NCBI GenBank assembly: GCA_029237695.1
Contig: CM055266.1
Location: forward strand, 110,687,370 to 110,751,369
DNA from: Conchocele bisecta
Taxonomy: Eukaryota > Mollusca > Bivalvia > Lucinida > Thyasiridae
Length of the DNA stretch: 64,000 nt
Direction: 5' to 3'
How positions within the stretch are numbered: the first letter of the stretch is position 1; the number at the start of each line of letters is the position of its first letter. Both the position numbers and the translations under genes were made by a program. Positions 29,101-41,100 of the stretch are shown piece by piece. The notes under the pieces were generated by a model. The model saw only the letters and a program-made list of their open reading frames with translations. It made no database searches and was not told the origin of the DNA.

Positions 29101-32100
29101 TGAATATGTCTAAATAGCAGAACTCCAAAAATGGCCGCCAATTATAAATATAATACATTATACGTGCAATCGTATCTCTTCATAAGAAAACATATATAAT
29201 TGCACTCAGACCCTATATCAGAGCAAATTTGCATACGAATATTGTATTTAGACACACAATGATTTTAGTACCTTAGGTACATAATTAGATCATTGTTTCG
29301 AAAGCCTTAGTCCAAAATGGCCGCCAACTATTTTGATATTATTGTAGCAATTAGCTTATATAATTGGACTCGTATGAATGTAATTGTACCAAATACTGGT
29401 ATTAACTATTAAGTCAAGATGCTCGTTTGTTTTCTTAACTTAATATACACCATTAGACAACGTTCAATAACAGAAGTGTAAAAATGGGCGCCGGATAATA
29501 ATATAGTACATTCTACTAGTAATCAAATCATATACTTATAAATAGTACACTTGGTTATATACGTTGGCTTATTCAGTTTATTTTGGAAAGCCTTCTTGTC
29601 TTGCCATTCCACATCAACATTCATGCTGACAATATTCTGACACCAAAGTATGTAATTATAACTTACATAGTGGGCGTTGTCAAGAACATGTAGGGTGGAA
29701 CTTTACAGTAAACATTAATGACTTCCTAATTTGAATGAATGCAAGAGGTTTTCTTTCATACCATTGGTTCCAAACGCTTCAATGCTCAATAAGTTCACTG
29801 TGAAATCACGCGAATTGGCTAACCTAGCTAGTACAAATGGAGAACACATATATATATATGTGTCAACGGTCCCATTAGCGTTATTCCCATAGCAACTAAG
29901 GACTCCCACTGATATTATTACATTCTGGCAAGTTATTTTTTATGCGAAAGGTACATACACTCTACTACAGGGCGGTACGTACATGGTGATTTATGTACCT
30001 TTTAATATCACTTATCATTTGGTAAACTGCAAACAATTGATATATATTCAGATTGTTATTGATTATGTGAAGCAAAGTATATGTGTATGATGAGATAATG
30101 TAATATTTCTATAACATTCTTGGTTTCAATGACAAATCGGAATTCAACGTCTGACATGCATGTGCAGTTGATTTTATTACATACAACTCAATATGGAGTG
30201 CATGCATATGACATGTTAACATACGTAAATGCTGAACAAAGAAATCAAATTTAATCACAAATTCAATAATTCTGAGAAAAACACTGAGATAATGTAGAAT
30301 AAATATTATAGTGTGGACACAACTAATACACATTGGAATGGTATACACGACAGTCATTCCAGCTGAGCCACTACTAACTCACGGTAACAATAACTGTTAT
30401 AGTCATTGCAGACTACAATACACATTGTACACACCAATATATACAACATGACAGCATGCAAGGTACAATGCAATGGATATAAGAAATGCAGTAGTCACGA
30501 AGTTTAATATACTAATATGACAATGCTAAACAACGTAGCTGTCATCCCTTGCGGCTAGAGTATTTGTGCCATCTTCTTCTTTTCTTATAGTCATATCTAC
30601 AATATTAACTTTCATTATTTCATGTATACTGTGTATTTCGTTTTAATTAGTTTGTCGTTATCGTATGATATATTATTCGTTTTTTGATTGCCTTGTATAT
30701 TGATGTCCTTTTGAAGCTTGATGGCGAGGTAAGCGGGAGGTTTGCCAAACAGTTCAGTTTCAACCATCCAAGTGTTCTGTTTTATGCACTGTCCTGTTAC
30801 TTTACCAGTAGTTCATTGGGGAATAGTCGTTGTTGTGCTTGCTCTGCATTTGTTATACTGTTTATGTAGTGTATGCACAGTTGCTTTCGTTTTGTGACCG
30901 TACACCGCTGATCGTGGAGTGCATGTTTGTGCCGCGTTGAAGGTTCTGCGACCACCGAGGTGCGCATGTCATTTGCTTATTAGGAAGTATTTATTGCGTT
31001 GGTTTCTTATGGGTCTCATTTTTCTACTATGCTATCCATTTTACTAATCATTTCATTATTATGCGATCGTCATTGACATACATTTGTAAATTATTGCTAT
31101 AGCAGTGTGCTCCCTATGGAGCTGGACTGAACTTAATTATATAACTTAATTATTAAACGATGATTGCTATAATTTATATTTGGCAGCCGTCTTGGACTTC
31201 TGCTATTGGAACACGTGTCTAATTACATAACAAGGTTACAAGAGAAAAAAAAAAAAACACAAGATTGACATAAATATGTGTTTTTTCTTTGTAATAGGTC
31301 AACGTGACATTTCATATTTTAATCATTACACATTATGATTGTCATTGCCAGGTAATTTATATCTGGCGGTCATCTAAGGCTTCTTCTTTCTATTGACACA
31401 ATCGTATAATATTGCATTTGAAAGTTCAAAGTTACATACAACGTTCAATGTGTCAATAAACCTGAGATATGTATACTAATATGCTTAAACTAATCAATAG
31501 CCCCGGTAATTAGTATGCAATTTGCGCAGTATAAGGCAACGTGACTTTTTTGTTAAATATTTGGCGGCCATTTTTGACTTCTGCTATTGGCACAGTTATT
31601 TAATTATGTGTCGAAGTTACTGAAAACGTTCAGAGTATGCCTAAATCCAATACATCTATACCAATTTACTATGATATAGCGTTAATATGCAGTTATATAC
31701 TTAATTATCAGTCCGTTTACATTATTGTTATATGATACTATAGCTATATGTGGCGGCCATCTTGGACTTCCCCTGTTCAACAACTTGTCTACGAACATAT
31801 CGAACGTACCGAAAGCGTTTGTTGTGGCAATATATCCAATATCATTGTCATGTTTGCTTTGATATAGAGTGTGAGAGTAGATATATGTAAAATATGTTAC
31901 ATTTGACGGCCATTTTGGATTTTTTCCATGTCACAGTGAATTTAATTGAATATTAAAAATGTTGACCGCTTATCTGATAAGTCAAGTAAATCCACTTTAC
32001 GCTCTTAAATTACTTCAATACCTCACACGGCATACTATAACTGTCTGGCGGCCATTTTTAATTTATGCAAATTTCTCAAAACGCTCAAAGATGACAGAGT

Positions 32101-35100
32101 GTCATTAGCGGATTCTGGATGTGGTTGGCATGGACAAGCAAAATCGCCAATAACAAAACTATGTTAATCAAAACAATGTTAAGCTACCGGCTGTCGGACT
32201 AAAATGGCGGTAATTAAGCTTCATTTTCATTGGCTACCTATCTCGAGGGTGCGAAGGACATAGCTAACTCGTGGTAACGAGATGCTATCTCGTGGGAACG
32301 AGATGCTATGTCGTGGTAACGAGATGCTATCTCGTGGGAACGACATAGCTAACTCGTGGTAACGAGATCCTATCTCGTGGGAACGAGATGCTATGTCGTG
32401 GTAACGACATAGCTAACTCGTGGTAACGAGATCCTATCTCGTGGGAACGAGATCCTATCTCGTGGGAACGAGATGCTATCTCGAGGGAACGAGATGCTAT
32501 GTCGTGGGAACGACATAGCTAAGTCGTGGTAACGAGATGCTATCTCGTGGGAACGAGATGCTATGTCGTGGTAACGAGATGCTATGTCGTGGGAACGACA
32601 TAGAAAAAAATTTGCGCATGTCCCTTTTAAGCTTCCGTAAGATACTGACATAGGCGGACACTGTTGATATGAACAAAATAAAAACATGGAGAAAGATGGA
32701 CATAGTGCAATTTTCTACATGTGATAAAATTATAGCACGTGACTAATATTCGATAATATTTAAGAACGACACAGAATATAAACATATACTGACCACGACG
32801 AGACTCGAACTCGCAATCTTCTGATTCGAAGTCAGACGCCTTATTCATTAGGCCGCGCGGCGGGATAGCGATGTACAGGCAGAACATGTGTATAGGCTGA
32901 ACATGTGGTTATGCGAAAATTGACATCATATGGAAATATGGACATAATAGTCAGGTTGCCAGCGGAGTATACCCTGCACTAATGTAAAAGTTTTTTTCTC
33001 ACTGGATTCGATCTACTTAAACATTAAATAATACATATCAGGAGGATATCAAGCTTGATATCCTTGAACAAGTTAAAATATCCAAGATGGCCGCCAGGAT
33101 GGCCACCAGTGACCATATAAATTATATATGTTCAACCTATATGCATATAATCACAAGTGATACAATAGTCCCAGAGCTGGATCAACTGTATTTAAACTTT
33201 TTAGCACACGGGTTCTGATGGTTGAAACCAATTTGAGAACTAATTAAGTGATCAATTATCAATTTAAGGAATATTAATCTTCAAAACATCAGTTGAATAA
33301 TCAAGAAACCACAATAACATCAAGAAATCAATGATTCAAACAATTAAGATCAAAGTGACCGTAAAATATAGACATATATTTGACAAAGCGGGGGGGGATT
33401 ATGTCCTACCTGAGTTTTTATATGGGGGGGATTTTGTCCTACCTTGAATCTGAATGGGGGGGGGGGATTATGTCCTACCTGGGTTTTTATATGGGGGGGG
33501 GGGTTATGTCCTACCTGTATTTTAGATGGGGGGAATTTTGTCCTACCTGTATTTTAGATGGGGGGGGGGGGGTTTGTCCACCTGTGTCAAAAAGCATGGG
33601 GGGATTATGTCCGGGGGGATTATGTCCGTATCCCGTTTAAGAGAGGTCGGTGACAATCAGTCTATCTGTAAAACTTGTTTTAACTGCGTTTTCATTGTTC
33701 ACGTACATATTATGTGTCAGACAAGTTGGATTATCTTCAACAGATGTATACATACACGTTTTACAAGTAGTGTTCTCACTAATTTTAGATATGTTAACAA
33801 GCGTATCAATTGACAAAGGCCAATCTGTATTTATGTATTATCAATTACATCGTTTTATTGGCTGACTTAGTGCATATGTCAATGTTTCAATTGGACGTTA
33901 TGTTCACAATTTAAAGTATAAACGTCAAACTCATTTGACAAAATTAACATGTTCGTTTTTATGTTGATTTTACGTATATTTTAGAGCTACTCTTATAATT
34001 ATTTTCCGAAAGTCAATTGTGAATTGTATAAATAATAAACTATCTACAGTGAAACCTTTCTAAACCAGACACAATGAAAACATCTGTGATCTTATTTTTG
34101 ATGGGTATCTCTGTCATTTATCTCAGGTGATAATGCCTGTTCATGATCGCATAGCACACAAAAATGGCTCAGAATTATGGAATGCCTGATTTGCAGTGAA
34201 ACCTCTCCAAACCGGACACCCTGGATACCTCCAGGGTGTCCGGTTTGGACAGGTTCCACTGTATTAATAGTGTTTATAATATGACATATTAACTGGTATA
34301 TTAACTCGAACGATGTTAGTAAAATGTGTGGTAAAGATATGATTCTAGCATTGGTAATCAGTGTCTGGTATGTACATGTACATGCAATTTGTTTTCATCA
34401 ATACTATTCATGGAGAGGTTGCGATGAAACCGGTAATTGTGCAAAACAGGTAAGCGCGTGCAATTAAACCCACGGGGCGGAATGGTGTCAGGTGGAACGG
34501 CAGTTTAATTGTCTGCGAGTAAAGAAGCTCGATCGAACAAGTCTGATCAATGACGACAAAGCCGAACAATAAGCGCATTAGTAAACAGGCCATAGAACGG
34601 GCCGCGGATTGATCCCTCAGAAGATGTTTGCGAACTACGTCACAGTTAACCGTTTGAATGTGGTGAACAAATATTGTCGTGTGCTGTTTTTCTCTTTGAT
34701 ATTTCCTTATCGCGGAAAAACGTTTGTTTTGTTAGCAAGTGAGAATCATCTACATTGGAAATGATTCTAACTTGCTGACAAAACTTGTTTTATGGACAAA
34801 AATGAATAATTGGCATATCAGAGTTTCGTAAAAGAAACAATGGATCTTAGAATTAAGCGTCAAATACTCGCATGAATCATCAACCAAATCATTTCTGGCT
34901 CCACTTTATCTGTGCATTCTTTAATATTGATTTTCGAATTTTTATAACGACAAAGAAAGAACTCTACCAATTTCAGGAATGTTTTGGTCAGTTTGAGGAA
35001 GTGCAAATGCAATTCACGTTAAAGGTACATGCCCACTCAGTAGGCACGAACTGTTCTTTATATCAGAGATATCATCTGAGACATTTTCTGGCAAAATAAA

Positions 35101-38100
35101 CATTCATTCACGATTAGCCCACGTATTGATTGGCATTATTATATATTTTATATCAGACGTAACTTTCCACACTGATATCCGGGCCGTGTTTCCTTAAAAT
35201 GTTAACGGACATTACTATTTATTCTCTGTATTTAGTTTTGATGTGCAATGATCATACTTTATAAACTGTCAAAAATATTTATTTTCAGGTGACGCATTTA
35301 ATTAGTAAAAATAATTAAACTAGAAATGTGGCCTGTCGGCACACGAATGCCCCCGCTGGCAGCCAAAGAAAACTAGGCATATTTGATTATAAGCCATTTA
35401 CCCGAGCGTTAATGTTTTGAACGCACCTTGACCCTGGGCTTAGTGGGGGCGGGACGAATGTGGAGGACCATTGTAGCAATGCGTGTGTGAAATGTGAAGC
35501 AGATCCGAGCAAGGAAACACAAATTATAAGCTATTTAACTGAATGTTAAGGTTTCAAACGCACCAAGTCTGTGACCTTGACCATGTGCTTAGCGGGGGCA
35601 GGACGAATGTGGATTTGTCACAGGGCGGTAGAGGACCATTGGCAAAAGTATTGAGAAGTTATTGTAGGATTGAGAAACGTGCACGTAGATTTGTCCCAAA
35701 GTGCTAAGTAAACATTTAAAGTAGAAAAGGTGAAGGTCAAAGGTCAAGGTCGAAGTACTGGGTGGTGGAGTGTGTAGGGCATGTTAATATGTATCATGTG
35801 TATAAATATTTAAGCGATTGGCAAAAGTATTGAGAAGTTAGTGTAGGATTGAGAAACGTGCACGTAGATTTGTCCCAAAGTGCCAAGCAAACATTTAAAG
35901 TGGAAAAGGTCAAGGTCGAAGTACTGGGTGGTGGAGTGTGTAGGGCATGTTCATATGTATCATGTGTATAAATATTTAAGCGATTGGCAAAAGTATTGAG
36001 AAGTTAGTGTAGGATTGAGAAACGTGCACGTAGATTTGTCCCAAAGTGCCAAGCATTTAAAGTGGAAAAGGTCAAGGCCAAAGGTCAAGGTCGAAGTACT
36101 GGGGGGTGGAGTGTGTAAGGCATGTTCATATGTATCACGTGTATAACTATTGACATAATATATGAAGCCATGTAGAAGTTACTAAAGCATATGGTAATAT
36201 CGGGACGTACGGACGGACGGACGGACGTACGGACGGGACGGACGTACGGACGGACGCCGGTAACACTATATGCCCCCGTACCTTTCGGTAGCGGGGGCAT
36301 AAAAATATCATGCCTCATTTGCATATGAAAATAGCCTGATACCACCGCGCGTCACAATCAGTAAAATAAGTATTAATAAATGATTATACCTGTATAGCAG
36401 CCACTCAAAATTTATTTTTAGAACTGGTGAAATAGTGACACAATTATACACTTATTTAATTCCTATAAAGAACATTCTGTGTCTACTGACTGGGCATGTA
36501 CCTTTAATAAAAGCAACAGCATGATGATAGAAAATAGAGTGTCTTCCGCTCTGGCTATCTGTCCACTCTAAGGCCAACTTTGTAGAGAATATGAGTTGAA
36601 CTTCAAAATATGAGTTGAGCTAAATTTGTTGACAACTGGCGGTCATTGTACATATAAAACATAATATAATGCCTGTGTATTCTAGAATAGTGCTCACATG
36701 GGTCCCGTTTCACTAAACTTTGTACGACTAAAATGTTCGTAAGTGCAAATTTAGGATCGTCTGGCAATTTCAATTGATGGATTTACATGTATTGAGCATA
36801 GGCTGCATATGCAGCCTATGCTCAATAAATGTAAATCCAATAATTGTTTACCAGAAAACATTGTTAATATGATATTTACAGACTATCATAATTGTGCACT
36901 TATGAACATTTTGGTCGTACGAAGTTTTGTGAAACGGGCCCCTGATCTATATCATAACGGCGACAGCACATGACGACTCGCTCGAAACATGGAGCGTTAG
37001 GGAAAACACCGAGTTGTGGGTTATCTAAGAGCCATAAATGCCTGCTGAGCTGTTTGGTTCGTAGCTAGCCGGGAGCGCCTTTATAATTGGCATGTGATCA
37101 ATACATTCCGACGGTGTTGTAAGAAGAAATGTATAGACAGCTTATCGATTGCAAATAAAAACGGAAGCCGGGTTCAGTGAGATTTTTTTGCGTTCGTTTT
37201 CGTTCACAGACTTCATAAGGTATTGGCAACAGACCGACGTATGAAATAACCAACTATGTGACATAAAACATTATGTGACACGCCATGTGATTTTGTACCT
37301 TCGGACATCTGCAATTTCATGAAATATGTTTACAAAATTTACAATATGTTCGTAAATGTCGTAAAAAGTCGTCAGAGTACTTGCGGAATTATATTGTTCG
37401 CATGTAGTCTGAAAATTTCGTCAACTTTTGACTTTATTTATAAAAAATAAAGCAACTTTTGTAAACGTATTTAATAAAGATGTCCGAAGGTACAACATCA
37501 CATGGCGTGTCTCATATGTGACCAGTAAACATCATGTACAAGTGGATGTACGATTTTTGTCGCGCCCGCTTGCGGAAAGCGCGATATAGTCGGCACTTTG
37601 GCGTACGTACGTACGTACGTACGTACGTGTGTCCGGTTAAAGTTTTTGGTTAAGTTGTTTGGTTAAGTTTTTTGGTTAAAGTTTTTGGTTAAGTTTTTTG
37701 GTTAAGTTAAGTTTTTTGGTTAAACTTTTTCGTTATACTATATCTCTGCAACTGCTTTGCCCATTACCTTGAAACTTCACATGGATGGGTGTTTATCATC
37801 ATCTATATTTTAATTCCACCCTCCTCCCGAGCGGCCCCTGTGCCCAATGTCAAGGTCAAATTACTTTGAAGTTTTTGGTTAAGTTTTTTGGTTAAAGTTT
37901 TTGGTTAAAGTTTTTTGATTAAGTTGTTTGGTTAAAGTTTTTCGTTATACTATATCTCTGCAACTGCTTTGCCCATTACCTTGAAACTTCACATGGGTGT
38001 TTATCATCATCTGTATTTTCATTCTACCCCACTCCCGTGCGGCCCCTGTGCCCAATGTCAAGGTCAAATTACTTTGAAGTTTTTGGTTAAGTTTTTTGGT

Positions 38101-41100
38101 TAAAGTTTTTGGTTAAGTTTTTTGGTTAAGTTTTTTGGTTAAGTTTTTCGTTATACTATATCTTTTTTGTTAGTGTCCATGCCTCGCCACAAGGCACGAA
38201 AAGCAGGCCGCGGCCATCTAGTATTACTCTGAAACCTCTCTAAACCGGAAACTTTGAGAGGTCTCCAGAGTGTCCGGCCTATATATGTCACTATGCTTCT
38301 GGTACACTTCAATACATGTAATTTAGGTTTCTGTAAATGTCAGGAAAATTTCACTCGAGAAAGTACACCTGTTATGTGTGGTACACACATATTAGAAATG
38401 TGAGCGGAAAATAGCGGACATACTAGTAACATTTAAACCAGAGGGCCGTTTCACTAAACTTCTTACAACTAAAATGTTCGTAATTGCAAATTTAGGATCG
38501 TCTGGAAATATCAATTGGTGGATTTACATGTATTGAGCATAGGCTGCATATGCAGCCTATGCTCAATAAATGTAAATCCAACAATTGTTTACAAGAAAAC
38601 ATTGTTCGTGTGAAATTTACAGACTATCATAATTTTACACTTACGAATATTTTAGTCGTAGGAAGTTGTTTAATGAAACGGCCTCCTGGATCACACATCC
38701 CAGGTAACATATAGACATATCTTTTTACCATTCTTTAGACATGCCATTTTTCAGACAAAATAAACATTAATTTACCATTACCGGACGTGCTAATTGGCAT
38801 TATTACACCCTTTATTGTGTTGTGTTTTTTTTATCTCAAACGTCATTTACCTCTATTGATATCGGGGCGATAACCATGTTTCCTGAAAAGGTTAACGGGA
38901 ACAGCTAGTTAATATCGTTATTTATTCATTGATGTGCAATGATCATACTTTATAATGTCGATAAAAAAATGTATTCAGGTGACGCATTTAATTGATATAA
39001 ATAATTTAAAAATATAGCCGGACACAACAGCGCGTCTCTATCAGTAAATTAAATATTACTAACTTATTATATCTGCATAGTGGGTACTCGTAATGTTTAA
39101 AACTGGCGGAATAGTTACACAATTATACATTTATTTAATTCATATACAGATCAGTTTGTGACTAATAGATGGGACCCCATCTTTAATGCATTCCAGGTAC
39201 CGGGACCATGACCTCGAACGAGTACGTCGACGCCGACAGCATTATCTTTGAGATCCTCGTTCACGCCGACGCCAACTACGCGACAGCAACGAACTCATTC
39301 GTCGTGACGTCATACTATGACACTGCGGAAACACCGGTTGCCGTAGATACCGTTGCTGTCGTCACAACCGCCGATATGTCGGGACTGAGCAACGTAAGGC
39401 CCCAATAATGCACAGGTGGTTAGATCGTGGCAGAGACGTTACAATGGCGACATATTTCATGAGTATGTTTAGAAACCAGCAGAAAATCAGAGAAATATAA
39501 ATTGCCATGAAAACAAAATAAAATCGCCTCTAAAGACATATTATTAACCCTTTCACTCCTAAGTAACTGGAATGTTAATTTTTCAACCAATCCAATCGTC
39601 ACAAAATGATTTTCAGATTAGTCCATTTATGAACAGGGGGTATTTTTTGTTCTCAAAAATATGAAAATTACTTTCGAAAAGTGCAGATCCTGATGAGACG
39701 GCTCGTTACGAGCCGGCTCATCTGGATCTGCACTTTTTGCATAAACCGCTATAGCGGGCTTTCGGGTTCAAAGGGTTAAGACCTGCCACGCTTTTCCCAC
39801 CTGTGCAATAATGTATTTGGGTACATGCTCTGCCCAACGTTATAGAGGTACATGTACATTGGTTGCTGCAGACTCGGATTGGGATATAGACTTGCCACAA
39901 ATTGCATAATCCCATTTATCCAATCACAACCCGGAGCATAGAGTAGACAGGGGAGACATGTCATAAACCCAATGTATCCAGTCACAGGCCACAAACACAG
40001 GTTGAAGTAACGGACCGAGGTCTATAAATAGATTAAATATGCCTAAAAGCATCAATAAATGAAGAAAAAAAAAATTTGTTTACCCCCTCCATATAATTCA
40101 TTATAATGAATTATATGGAGGGGGTAAACAAATAAAAAAAAATTCTTCATTTATTGATGCTTTTAGGATATTTAATGTATTTATAGACCTCGGTCCGTTA
40201 CTTCAACCTGTGGCCACAAATGGCATACGTTGTTTTCTCCGAACACGGATTCGGAGCTAATAATACACCGTGAAGAGAACACCCGTAATAGTGCAGCTGT
40301 TTTCATGGAAACCACGAGCTACCATGCAAAATGTTAATTTTTGTATTACAGTAAAAAAAAGTTATTTGAACATTTGGAAAGGGTCTCGACTAATCTAGAA
40401 TGTTAATGTGATTGAACACATTCCAAACATGCACTCAAATATATCTGGCCTATAGAAACAGCTTAGTAATTTGGATTTCAAAAAGTTTACATGACGTCAC
40501 ATTTGACGTCACACAACGTAACGTCAAAACGCGGGAGTACACGGCATTGTATAACTATTCATGCGCAAATCACAATTCATTGATTATAATCTCAAAAATA
40601 GACTAAATGTGCATATATATCCGCCGTGGAAGTGTAATAAATAGGATATTCCATCGTCATGTTTGAATAGCCGAAATAATATACTCGTGTCCGTCGGCGT
40701 CCGTGCAAGCAACTCGTTCGCTACGCTCACTCGTTGCTTACGCGGAAGTCGACGCACACTCGTGTATTGTTTCACGCTATTCAAAATGTACGATGGAATA
40801 TCATCTATGTAATCTGATAGAACAAATAATCCGGACGTGTTGAGGCCACAGATACAGCTTGCATGGTCCTGGGGCCCGTTTCACTAAGCTTCTTACGACT
40901 AAAATGTTCGTAAGTGCAAAATTATAATAGTCCGTGAATTTCATATTAACAATGTTTGCTTGTAAACAATGATTGTATTTACATTTATTGAGCATAGGCT
41001 GCATATGCAGCCTATGCTCAATAAATGTAAATCCATCAATTGAAATTTCCAGACGATCCTAAATTTGCACTTTTAGTCGTAGGAAGTTTAGTGAAACGGG

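Larger units (their letters stand above)
18659..39196 (+). other. Giant intron of about 20.5 kb
   Basis: Exon 9 ends in phase 1 at 18658, and exon 10 starts at 39197 with the two bases that complete the codon. No exon with the module signature was found between them. The intron holds two satellite arrays, tRNA-like copies, a 4.5-kb foldback, several MITEs and a minus-strand hydrolase-like exon. It could be inflated in a living genome or partly an assembly effect. Confidence 0.75.

Noticed and set aside
30109..30869. Short open frames in the centre of the 4.5-kb foldback as a transposase
   Set aside because: None exceeds ~82 codons and no catalytic DDE or zinc-finger motif is visible.
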